Below are positions 36,501 to 43,572 of a stretch of 64,000 nt of DNA, one piece after another. The DNA comes from Colwellia sp. 12G3 (GTDB taxonomy: Bacteria; Pseudomonadota; Gammaproteobacteria; Enterobacterales; Alteromonadaceae), in contig NZ_PJAQ01000066.1 of NCBI RefSeq assembly GCF_002836775.1, positions 248,001 to 312,000 of the forward strand, written 5' to 3'. The translations under genes were made by a program, and so were the position numbers. Under the pieces are notes generated by a model. It did no database searches, was not told where the DNA came from, and saw only the letters and a list, made by a program, of their open reading frames with translations. How positions within the stretch are numbered: position 1 is the first letter of the stretch; each line of letters begins with the position of its first letter.

Positions 36501-37006
36501 GCATTATCGACGCGGACGATATTTTCCCTGATGATCCTAATGAAAGTAATGATGCCGACGGTGATGGTATTGGCGATAACCAAGATCTGAGTTATGACCT
36601 AGATCCAACTAAACTTACCTATCAAAACATTGAACTTCAGTCAAAGAGTAACACTGAATGTTTAAGTATTGATGCTGGCGCTAGCTTAGCAGGGCAAAAA
36701 ATTGTCAGTGCGGTATGTAGCAATGATAACAACACGCTGTGGAACTGGGGAGATGATGGTCAATTACACACGGCGGCAGATGCTTCAATGTGTATTGCTG
36801 TTGATAGCCTTGGTAATGGCGCACAATTGATATTAGCGAGCTGTGCTGACATTAATAATCAAGCTTGGGCTTATAACAATGACAGTAAGGCTGTTACGAG
36901 CGTTAATTTTACTGGTTTAGCATTCGACTTGTATGGCAATAAAGAAGTTCATTTGTACAATACCCATGGCGGCAGTAATCAGCAGTGGCTGATTACTGTC
37001 CACTAA
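33545..37006 (+). CDS. Large surface lipoprotein with an M60/ImpA-like metallopeptidase domain
   Basis: The 1153-residue protein starts with a lipoprotein signal (lipobox ending in FGC, Cys about 23) and an N-terminal PKD/Ig-like domain (residues about 50-135). A long ImpA-like region follows, with the zinc motif GDIHEFGHGLE (His768, Glu769, His772). DGHASTNPYSYY follows, a position where M60 enhancins usually carry EVxNNI. Near residue 985 are thrombospondin-3-type calcium loops (DRDGDGIIDADD, DADGDGIGDNQD). The C-terminus is a ricin-B-like lectin fold with QAW and QQW repeats. Such proteins cleave mucin-like glycoproteins (IMPa, SslE/AcfD group). The start is TTG at 33545. It is divergent from the fusion gene. 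Confidence 0.85.
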   Translation: MIKINSSKYLRVLLCTTILFGCGSGSEETAVSNPPEEIVPDTDPVSEAITVDAGTDITLYNNEVLTLTGSTNLAGLSYLWSQVSGDTVIITSHDSASATVALSNIAHDSKLVFKLTVSDSKGNSEADSITVIVQDKVSAAMISGDPSLLPDTPESILNRILSVIEAEKIENEQALQAIYGDSSISYLPSQHSQFVSFKQREGVYPLIRGNKGLNLAAAVNINGQHNAAFGTNIIRSFYDGAYLEYEPHFANLLAWLLKRDSATLADKTTVKLALMDGTTAWRTSEWLTAKYTNWTVTHCTIESELNNCLSDADLVITGSNNDASSEIALAALQSAQANDAALLYVHLHSWNSNALTVSILSQMNLIMQGSGGPGNYFSQDTATWDNYQQMLAAGWELNDIYQLVTDLKAKVFSFDISSCATTCDDAFNSDFKAIVQSLRISMNGFDRDKVDIFASELYQIEKLLVLLADFYRQSISYPMNVGTTPANEFLQAYFADHLVYNTRDFNMLQKDLGNFSRTDFSHVTPSSKTLNITSKVSFRSTGVYALPGQTMTISRTDNSEVDVSVFINTQRSASTHEFDGNGYNRPKYLQSVAVSIESGETITLNSPYGGPVQLKFSVNDKAVAINFSNIGQHPHWASASDNESFAEKMTAADFDWAEIVTPNFEIHSQLPKMNASLSNVYFPSAAEIAAGTEQYIHNFAHVLAGFQGPGIDVVAEIHDFANDKGWSIDSIDYVKHMNADQPTCGSGCSGNPYDAGWNFSPIGHGDIHEFGHGLEKSKFRFSGWDGHASTNPYSYYAKTQFHKLTNTASSCQSLPSQDMFNTLKASLLEADAFAHMQAASLTSWSQGMAIYVQMMMAAQEQGDLLDGWHLLARLHILLREFERADNNDNDWLAKRDSLGFGSFTRAEAQALNNNDWLVIAISTVTVRDYRELLTMWGLSFSSAASSQVASFAYAPITPTFYNTSGNDYCLGLDKAPIAINDRDGDGIIDADDIFPDDPNESNDADGDGIGDNQDLSYDLDPTKLTYQNIELQSKSNTECLSIDAGASLAGQKIVSAVCSNDNNTLWNWGDDGQLHTAADASMCIAVDSLGNGAQLILASCADINNQAWAYNNDSKAVTSVNFTGLAFDLYGNKEVHLYNTHGGSNQQWLITVH

Positions 37007-37040
37007 TAACCTAGCTAACTGAAGTGAACTAAAGCTAAAA

Positions 37041-37072
37041 TAACCACCGCTTTTCAATGAAGGTGGTGGTTC
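37041..37072 (+). terminator. Hairpin after the M60-like gene
   Basis: AACCACC (37042-37048) can pair with GGTGGTT (37065-37071) over a 16-nt loop. The T tail is poor, so it is a weak terminator candidate. Confidence 0.45.
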
Positions 37073-37509
37073 CCTTCATCACTAATAGCTTAAGACTATA
37101 ATGTCTAAACCAATGACTAGTGAATACAACTCCTTCTTTGGAATAGACTTCAGTTTTCCTTGTTGAACTACCTTAATTATTAATGCCGATCACCACTGAC
37201 TTTCTGCTCGGGTTATTCTCACTAAATAAGCTAACTCTTCATTTTTACTCAAACCTAGCGGCAGACATCGTCAGGGCGTCTTTAATTCTATGAAATTAAC
37301 GAAACTCTATGCGAAGCAACCTTGTTATCTTAACGTAATATAACATAGAATTGGCTGTCTGGTTTATGAACGGTAAAGCCTTCTAAGATAAAGAAAAATA
37401 AATAAAACAAGAAGAGTGAAATGGTAAACCTGCGAGACTAAATACTTTGTCATAAAGTAGCATGCTAATACGGAATGATTAAACGCTAATTGAATTAGGA
37501 TAATTACAA
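37073..37509. other. Intergenic stretch without a recognised gene
   Basis: No frame or repeat stands out. The ribosome-binding site AGGA for the next gene is at its end. Confidence 0.4.
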
Positions 37510-38034
37510 ATGAATATGGATTTAATCAAGGCCATTTTTTATGCTGGTTTGCCAGTACAAATATTTACGTTTCTAATGGTGTATTATGCCTATCATAAAG
37601 GCTATCTGACTTCTGATGTTAAAATTCAAGATGCCTTCAAAGATAAAAAAAATCCCGATAAAAAGCTATCAAAAATCAACAAGAAAAACTTATTGTTTTT
37701 GCATTCTAAATGGGTAACTTTTGGTGGTGGTTTTTATGGACTACTTTCACTATTAACCTTTATTTATATAGAATTAGAGCAAACAGTACAGTTTTTAATT
37801 CATGCAACGGGTTTGCAATCATTTATTAATTTACTCACCTTTGATGCCATTCTCAGTATGATCATTGAATCGTTTATTAATATGATCAAATCATTATTAT
37901 GGTTTAGTTATTGGCCTAATGTGTTTGAGATGAAGAGCATTACCATTTGGTTCATTGCAACCTATATAGGCTATCGCTTGGGTGCTAATTTAGCGCAACG
38001 ATATATTTTATATATAGAAAAACAACCCAAATAA
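37510..38034 (+). CDS. Uncharacterised membrane protein
   Basis: The 174-residue protein has about four hydrophobic stretches: residues 5-27, 72-88, 110-130 and 148-165. A lysine-rich polar loop lies around residues 45-62 (KDKKNPDKKLSKINKK). There are no recognised motifs. AGGA sits nine bases upstream of the ATG. It stands alone, between the M60-like gene and a DNA-binding protein gene. The function is unknown. Confidence 0.7.
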   Translation: MNMDLIKAIFYAGLPVQIFTFLMVYYAYHKGYLTSDVKIQDAFKDKKNPDKKLSKINKKNLLFLHSKWVTFGGGFYGLLSLLTFIYIELEQTVQFLIHATGLQSFINLLTFDAILSMIIESFINMIKSLLWFSYWPNVFEMKSITIWFIATYIGYRLGANLAQRYILYIEKQPK

Positions 38035-38330
38035 ATTGGCCTAATAAACAGGTTAGTTAACGTTGTTATTGACTGTTATATGAACGTTAAAAATTATCCC
38101 TCAAAGCATTATTTCGATGCGTATGCGGACGCTTCAGTCCTTGTTTCTTCAATGGGTGTGTTCGCATGGTCTATCTAGAAGTATAAATAGGCTTTTAAAC
38201 TCAAAGCTGTGTGATAGATTCGTAGTACCGAATCCAAAAATCAGTGTGAATTTATTTTATCTAGTATTGACTATCCTCTCATCAAAGCATCTAATATGTC
38301 GCAGTAAAATAACAATAAAAAAGGTTTTGT

Positions 38331-38933
38331 ATGGCTACTCACAACATCACTGATAGCGCATTGCTAGTAAAGAAGTCACGAAGAACAATTCAGCGATACA
38401 TAGCTAATGGAAAGTTAACCATGGCAAATGACTCGTTAGGTAATCCACAAATTGAGATTACGGAATTAATACGTGTTTTCGGTGCGTTATCTAAGGTGTC
38501 TCAGAATAGATTAGCTAAAAAGTCGCAGAATGTCGCAGTGAAATTTTCTAAAAAAAATAATACTATTAATTTAACGCATGATGAACTTGAAAATATCATT
38601 ACCCGCGCGGTAGAAAAAGCACTAAATAAAGCTATACCGCTATTGATTGAGCATAAGAAAACAGCACCAATACCCGATAAAATCACACCAACGGCTCCAA
38701 TAGAGCAGAAAAAACGAAAAAAAGCACTACCAATAAGTAGACCTTTCATCGCTAAAAAGAAGGAACCTAAGAATGGTTATGCTGTTGCTTTTGGCCTTCC
38801 TAATGCAATTACTGAGGTTATTCATTTACGGATAATGAAGTTACATGGTGAGGGTTTAACATCGCGAGAGATTGGAAAAGAGGTTGGTGTTAGTCAGGCA
38901 TCTATACAGCGGACTATTAACGTAAGTACCTAA
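38331..38933 (+). CDS. DNA-binding protein with two helix-turn-helix regions, plasmid-type
   Basis: The 200-residue protein has an N-terminal MerR/excisionase-like helix-turn-helix (SALLVKKSRRTIQRYIANGK) and a QIEITELIRVFG segment. A highly basic linker with Pro-Lys-rich words covers about residues 110-150. At the C-terminus is a second helix-turn-helix of the resolvase/Fis-like type (MKLHGEGLTSREIGKEVGVS). I associate this layout with accessory DNA-binding proteins on plasmids and integrated elements, where it often sits beside a replication gene. None is present here, so it may be a stranded relic. AAGG precedes the ATG. Confidence 0.7.
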   Translation: MATHNITDSALLVKKSRRTIQRYIANGKLTMANDSLGNPQIEITELIRVFGALSKVSQNRLAKKSQNVAVKFSKKNNTINLTHDELENIITRAVEKALNKAIPLLIEHKKTAPIPDKITPTAPIEQKKRKKALPISRPFIAKKKEPKNGYAVAFGLPNAITEVIHLRIMKLHGEGLTSREIGKEVGVSQASIQRTINVST

Positions 38934-38991
38934 AGAAATTAGCGAGTTCGATAAAATAGACGGTCGTCATTGGGAGGGGGATCACATTAGC

Positions 38992-39032
38992 TAACGCTAA
39001 CGTACAGATAAATAAATACAAAGTTAGCGTTA
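38992..39032. terminator. Inverted repeat at the end of the DNAJ-related gene
   Basis: TAACGCTAAC (38992-39001) and GTTAGCGTTA (39023-39032) are exact reverse complements, and the right arm includes the stop codon of the minus-strand gene. The 21-nt loop is AT-rich. It may act as a terminator for both convergent genes. Confidence 0.5.
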
Positions 39033-39605
39033 CGTTCCACGATAACTAAACCTTAAAATTTCATAGGCTTTTCGGGTTTCGATAAAGTCATCTGCACAGC
39101 CGCCTTTATCAGGATGGTTAGTAATAATTTTCTTTTGATAAGCCTGACGTATTTCAAACCAATCTACTTCTTGGTCAATTCCTAGGGTAGTCAGAGCAGC
39201 ATTGACCTTATCTACAGCACTATATCTTTGCCAAAAACTAGAAAAGAGTGTCTCAACCTCTTCAATAGTGATGTTATTCAAATTAGACCAGTCCAAATAG
39301 TAGCTAGCCAAGTCAGTATCGCGCGTGGTCAGTGTATTTTCAGCGCCGATATGATTCGGAATCATACCGATTTCTAATGGAAAAATGGTTAGTGAAAATC
39401 CCTCTTTTTGAATATCACGTTGAATTTGATAAAGTGCATTCATTACAAAAAAGTTCTTTTGAAAAATGACTATCTGGGGATCGACATCCTTTAGAATAAG
39501 TGAAAGAAAGTCGTGTTCACAAAGATTCACCAAATCAATTAGCGAGCATGAACTGTTCTGCTTTCTTAAATATTCCAGTATTGAAATCATCAAAGGATTA
39601 GTCAT
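39030..39605 (-). CDS. DNAJ-related protein with a C-terminal J domain
   Basis: The 191-residue protein matches the DNAJ-related family of Vibrio and Shewanella. It has an N-terminal helical domain (MISILEYLRKQNSSCSLIDL, then FFVMNALYQIQRDI) and a short C-terminal J domain. The J domain has the HPD motif in ITNHPDKGG and the closing ETRKAYEILR. J domains stimulate Hsp70 ATPase activity, so the protein is probably a DnaK co-chaperone of unknown client. It stands alone. Confidence 0.85.
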   Translation of the reverse strand: MTNPLMISILEYLRKQNSSCSLIDLVNLCEHDFLSLILKDVDPQIVIFQKNFFVMNALYQIQRDIQKEGFSLTIFPLEIGMIPNHIGAENTLTTRDTDLASYYLDWSNLNNITIEEVETLFSSFWQRYSAVDKVNAALTTLGIDQEVDWFEIRQAYQKKIITNHPDKGGCADDFIETRKAYEILRFSYRGT

Positions 39606-40049
39606 TGGCTTCGGCTTCCGTTCAATTTACTACTAACACAGGCTTTCAGCGGGGTAGTATAGGCTACTGTTAAAATAGTTCCAGTTAATACCTTTTCAGC
39701 TCAGCTGAAATATTAGCTAAGAGCACAAACCATCCGATGATGACTAATTACAGCAGCGAATAAATAACCATTGTTGTGAATAAAGCATTTAAGCACATCG
39801 TTAATACTGAAAAGGCCGCGCATTGCTCACTTTATCTAATAGAATGGACAAACCTTTAATATAGGAAATACGTTTGGCAACGGAGGTTTTATTGGGGATT
39901 ATTGATATTTTTCCGATCAGTTAATAGTGTCACACTAATAAAAGGTCACCATTAAACCTTAACGGCTAGGGGGTAGCTAAAATTCATAAAGTAAAATATA
40001 TAGCTATACTGAGAGATGAAGTTCATAAATTGCTAAATTGGAGCTAACG
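39606..40049. other. Intergenic stretch without a recognised gene
   Basis: The only structure seen is the palindrome TTTCAGCTCAGCTGAAA near 39693. Promoter elements for the thioredoxin-fold gene must lie near its right end. Confidence 0.4.
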
Positions 40050-40274
40050 ATGGATGTACAACTTCTAGTAACACATACTGATTCTTGCTTACCCGGCCTT
40101 AAGCGCAAGCTAGAAGATGTGGGTATAAATTATAGTGTTGAATATGTTGAAGAAAATATTGAGCTAGTTGAATCAAATCATATACGGCATTCGCCAAATA
40201 TTCTAATTAACGGCAGTTTGATCTTCAGATCTCAGCCGACAATAGCAGAGCTAAGAACCTTTTTTTGGGGCTAG
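40050..40274 (+). CDS. Small thioredoxin-fold protein
   Basis: The 74-residue protein starts at the ATG at 40050, seven bases after GGAG; an ATG at 40038 is less well placed. MDVQLLVTHTDSCLPGLKRKL and HSPNILINGSLIF fit a thioredoxin/glutaredoxin-like fold with the Pro of the cis-Pro loop replaced by Ser-Pro. Only one Cys (SC) remains where a CxxC motif would lie. It may be a monothiol redox or metal-transfer protein. The function is not assignable. Confidence 0.6.
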   Translation: MDVQLLVTHTDSCLPGLKRKLEDVGINYSVEYVEENIELVESNHIRHSPNILINGSLIFRSQPTIAELRTFFWG

Positions 40275-40358
40275 TTGAGTGGCTATCAATGACATAAGTA
40301 CACATCCTAATTTACGTTCACTATTTAACATTAAGATCATACTCCACCGACCAACTAA

Positions 40359-40399
40359 TTAAATAAAGCAGCAACGGTTAAGTGCTGCTTTATTTTGTT
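40359..40399. terminator. Bidirectional terminator downstream of hmp
   Basis: AAATAAAGCAGCA (40361-40373) and TGCTGCTTTATTT (40383-40395) form a perfect 13-bp stem with a 9-nt loop. It sits between the convergent thioredoxin-fold gene and hmp. Confidence 0.85.
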
Positions 40400-40453
40400 G
40401 TGACCATTCATTGTAGCTGATATTTTAGTGAGATTTTAAAATGCTAGTATCAG

Positions 40454-41635
40454 CTATAAATCCGCATGAGGACCGAACACTTCATAGTGAATATTCTCCA
40501 TAACTACGCCTAAATTTAGTAACTGTTGCTTGGCAAACTGCATGAACGGAATAGGTCCACAAAGATAGAAGTTTCCGTGTTCAATTGGCAATTCTACCTT
40601 AGTTAAATCCATCATACCGTGATGAATATGCGATTGCTCATTCACTTCGTCTCGATACCAAATAGCTTGCTGCCAATTATTCTCTTCAATAAGGCCAGCT
40701 GTTTTTGATGAAAATGAATGTTGTTCACTGTTTTCACAGGCATGTAAATAATGCACTGCATGGTTATAATCTTGTTGAGCTAATGTCTCTAGTATTGCTT
40801 GCATAGGGGTTATGCCAACACCGGCAGAAAGCAATACCACAGGTGCTTGTCGGTCAGTAAAGAAAAAGTCACCTGCGGGCGCGTATAAGTCTACTTTATC
40901 AGCTATATGTAGTTCATCATGCAAATAGTTTGAAACAATACCTGGTACTTCGTTTGCTTCACGTTTTACTGAAATTCGATAGGTTTCATTATTGGCTTTA
41001 TCAGATAAAGAATATTGACGTATTTCTTTAAACTCTCGGTTTGGATCACAGACTTCAATACCCAGATACTGGCCAGGCTTAAAGCCTATTACTGGTTTGT
41101 CATCAACAGGTGCAAAAATAAAGCTCGTTACTAACTTCGATTCAACTATTTTATTTACCACAGTAAATGCTCTGGCGTCGCGCCAGCCACCTAATGTCTC
41201 AGCACGTTCTTGGTATAGTTCGGTTTCTCTGTTAATAAATATTTGTGATAAAAATTGATAAGCTGCTGTCCATGCTTCTTCAACATCGGCAGTGAAAGCG
41301 TCGCTCGCTAATTCTCGCAATGTCTCGATAAGGTGATGCCCGACAACCGCGTAATGCGGTGCTTTAATATTGAAACTAGTATGTTTTTGCGCAATACGTT
41401 CTACTGCTGTGGTTAATACCGCTAAGTTTTCAATATTTTTAGCATAGGCTGCTATAGCTTCAAACAGTGCAACTTGTTGTCTACCCGAGTGTTGATTAGC
41501 CATATTGAAGATATCTTGCAACTCAGGATTATGGGTGAATAATCGTTGATAAAAATGACCCGTTAACGCGGGACCTGCATTTTCTAAAAGGGGAATAGTA
41601 CTTTTTATTATGTCTATGTGCTTGTCAGTTAACAT
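40454..41635 (-). CDS. hmp: Nitric oxide dioxygenase (flavohaemoglobin)
   Basis: The 393-residue protein starts at the ATG at 41635 with AGGAGC six bases upstream, which gives the usual MLTDKHIDIIKS N-terminus. Residues 1-140 form the globin domain with the haem-region IKAPHYAVVGHHLIETL. Residues 150-260 form the FAD-binding domain (GFKPGQYLGIEV, RQYSLSD) and the rest binds NAD(P)H (LLSAGVGITPMQAIL, FYLCGPIPFM). Hmp oxidises NO to nitrate with O2 and NADPH. It is the last gene of the operon led by the 90-residue protein and nnrS, under the sigma-54/NorR control region at 43373-43477. Confidence 0.95.
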   Translation of the reverse strand: MLTDKHIDIIKSTIPLLENAGPALTGHFYQRLFTHNPELQDIFNMANQHSGRQQVALFEAIAAYAKNIENLAVLTTAVERIAQKHTSFNIKAPHYAVVGHHLIETLRELASDAFTADVEEAWTAAYQFLSQIFINRETELYQERAETLGGWRDARAFTVVNKIVESKLVTSFIFAPVDDKPVIGFKPGQYLGIEVCDPNREFKEIRQYSLSDKANNETYRISVKREANEVPGIVSNYLHDELHIADKVDLYAPAGDFFFTDRQAPVVLLSAGVGITPMQAILETLAQQDYNHAVHYLHACENSEQHSFSSKTAGLIEENNWQQAIWYRDEVNEQSHIHHGMMDLTKVELPIEHGNFYLCGPIPFMQFAKQQLLNLGVVMENIHYEVFGPHADL

Positions 41636-41748
41636 GATTGCTCCTAAGGAAAACTGAAATGAAAAATGAGCTCTAGGTAAATTACCTAGCGTGGTACTCA
41701 TGGATTTTGTATTTTTGAAATAATTGGTATTGCTGTGTATTTATTCTT

Positions 41749-43020
41749 TTAACGACTAAAGGACTTCTCAATTCTTTTAGCGGTCAAAATCGGGTAGTAA
41801 ATTTTTAAGAACAAAGCACCGGCGATTAGCCAGGCGAAGGCGCTAATATTCCAACTCAACAGCGGCTGAAAAATTAATGTCGGCATAAAGGCTCGTGTCA
41901 GTGCTGACAGAATAATCAGAATAAATACCCATGAAACCAGTTTACTCGGTGTTAATGCTCTGCCTGTATGGCCAAGCGATACTCGGCTCATCATGGCAAA
42001 AATCATCAAGCCCATTGCGGCTATGGTAATTAAATGCAGTGCATCACCAAAGGAAATGCCTAACTGAATAAAGCCAATGCCATGCAAGGGCTGGTAGCTC
42101 ATACCGAGTAATATTAATCCCAAACCTAGTGAAAAATACGATAAGTGCAAGGACCATAATAAAGCGATGTTTCTAGTAGCAAAGCTACGCCAGTAACTTT
42201 GTCTAACGAGGTGAAGTAGTCCTGCTGTTATCATTAATCCAGCAGGGCTAAAGGGTAAATCAATGAAAGCCGAACTAAAAAACACCAGTACACCTGAAAC
42301 TGAAGTAATGGTGAGTAATGGTGTTAGCCAACTAGGGCTAGTTATTGGTGAAAGTTTAGCACCGGATATGGTGAAAAAAGGGATCACTCGACCACCTAAA
42401 ATACCCATTAGTAAACAAAACATCAGCACACAGGTTCTAGCAATATGACGGGTCAATTCATAATGACCGTTGAAGTCGAGCAGTAATAAGGCAATATTAA
42501 GCAGCATTAACACCGATAATAATGGAATAAATAGGTAGTTTCGGCGGTTGTTACTTTTAAGCACTAACCGCGTGAAAACAGCAATGGCACCAAGCCACCA
42601 AAAGCTTTGTAAGATGATGGCTATGACAATAGTGCTAGGTAAGTTAATGAATAAGGCGACTCTAACCATTAGCCAAAGTGCTATAAAAGCTAATACCGGT
42701 AAGCCCTTAATGCTTGGTTGTCCTGTCCATGTTTGTGCAGCGGTAAGAACAAAACCAACAGCAACGGTGGCAGCAAAACCAAAGATCATTTCATGAATAT
42801 GCCAAGCTAGCGGGCTAATGCCATTGTCGCTAAAAGTGAAATAACCATTAAAATAGGCTGCCCATATTCCTAACGAGAACATAGAGCAAGTCACGGCAAG
42901 TAAAAAGTAACTTCTAAAAGGTAAGTCAAGCGCGGGGTGCTTTGCTATAAAGCTGACTGAACTTGTATCTTGCTGGTCATAAGTTAGTTGAGCAGTCTCT
43001 GAATCTTGAATTTGTAACAT
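41749..43020 (-). CDS. nnrS: NnrS-family haem-copper membrane protein
   Basis: The 423-residue product starts at the ATG at 43020 with AAGGAAC upstream, one base after the stop of the preceding gene, so the two are translationally linked. It has about twelve hydrophobic helices and the NnrS features LAWHIHEMIFGFAATVAVGF, TAAQTWTGQ and HLITIAAMGLMIFAMMSRVSLGHTGR, with several conserved histidines. NnrS is a membrane haem protein that relieves nitrosative stress. Its place between the small membrane protein and hmp, under NorR-type control, agrees with that. Confidence 0.9.
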   Translation of the reverse strand: MLQIQDSETAQLTYDQQDTSSVSFIAKHPALDLPFRSYFLLAVTCSMFSLGIWAAYFNGYFTFSDNGISPLAWHIHEMIFGFAATVAVGFVLTAAQTWTGQPSIKGLPVLAFIALWLMVRVALFINLPSTIVIAIILQSFWWLGAIAVFTRLVLKSNNRRNYLFIPLLSVLMLLNIALLLLDFNGHYELTRHIARTCVLMFCLLMGILGGRVIPFFTISGAKLSPITSPSWLTPLLTITSVSGVLVFFSSAFIDLPFSPAGLMITAGLLHLVRQSYWRSFATRNIALLWSLHLSYFSLGLGLILLGMSYQPLHGIGFIQLGISFGDALHLITIAAMGLMIFAMMSRVSLGHTGRALTPSKLVSWVFILIILSALTRAFMPTLIFQPLLSWNISAFAWLIAGALFLKIYYPILTAKRIEKSFSR

Positions 43021-43021
43021 A

Positions 43022-43294
43022 TTAAAAGTTCCTTTTACCAAAGCCATGTAAAGCAACGCAGCGCAAGACATAGCCAATTTTGAGTAAACCAGCAAAAACG
43101 ATAGTGGCAATATGCGCAGATACTTGCGCTGAAATGGTGAAGTGTTCGTCATAACCAAAAGTAATAAATATAGAAGTACTCACAATCACTAAAGATAACA
43201 ACATGAGGTAGTTACCTATGACTAAGCATTTTTGAAAACCTAATGCGTTATCTATAGTGGGTAGTTGGCGAGCGATAGAAAATTGTGAATACAT
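43022..43294 (-). CDS. Small conserved membrane protein of the nitric-oxide operon
   Basis: The 90-residue protein has two hydrophobic helices, about residues 28-46 (GNYLMLLSLVIVSTSIFITF) and 56-74 (VSAHIATIVFAGLLKIGYVL), and a basic C-terminus. It is the first gene after the sigma-54 promoter and overlaps the nnrS start closely. Similar proteins accompany nnrS and hmp in other marine gammaproteobacteria in my recollection, but no function is known. A role in NO sensing, haem delivery or NnrS assembly is possible; none is shown. Confidence 0.75.
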   Translation of the reverse strand: MYSQFSIARQLPTIDNALGFQKCLVIGNYLMLLSLVIVSTSIFITFGYDEHFTISAQVSAHIATIVFAGLLKIGYVLRCVALHGFGKRNF

Positions 43295-43372
43295 GGCGGC
43301 CTCTTGTTGATTATTATTTATGGATTATTATTTATGGATTATTAATTACTGCACTTATTTATCACTGATATA

Positions 43373-43387
43373 GCAAAGTAAGTGCCA
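43373..43387 (-). promoter_or_regulatory. Sigma-54 promoter of the nitric-oxide operon
   Basis: On the minus strand TGGCAC (43387-43382), a 5-bp spacer and TTGC (43376-43373) form a perfect -24/-12 element about 80 bp upstream of the first operon gene. The divergent norR gene supplies the required activator. Confidence 0.9.
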
Positions 43388-43441
43388 GGTTTATTTTTAC
43401 TTTATATTCAATTGTTTATATTTTTATACTTACTTCTTGTA

Positions 43442-43477
43442 GTCATATAGACTCACTTGTTGTGTGGTCATAAAGAC
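43442..43477. promoter_or_regulatory. Two NorR-type enhancer sites
   Basis: GTCATATAGAC (43442-43452) and GTCATAAAGAC (43467-43477) both fit the GT-N7-AC NorR consensus, are imperfect palindromes, and lie 25 bp apart. They are 55-95 bp upstream of the sigma-54 element on the minus strand, a normal enhancer distance. E. coli norVW has three such sites; only two are clear here. Confidence 0.8.
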
Positions 43478-43572
43478 TCGGTTGTGTTATTTTGTCTCAC
43501 TAGAAGTTACTGTTATCCTAACTTTTCCGCTAACTATAATGTTCGGAACTGAACCTCTCATCAGGACAAACT

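Noticed and set aside
38117-38353. A 78-codon plus-strand frame before the DNA-binding protein gene.
   Set aside because: It overlaps the start of the well-supported gene at 38331, lacks a ribosome-binding site and resembles no family.
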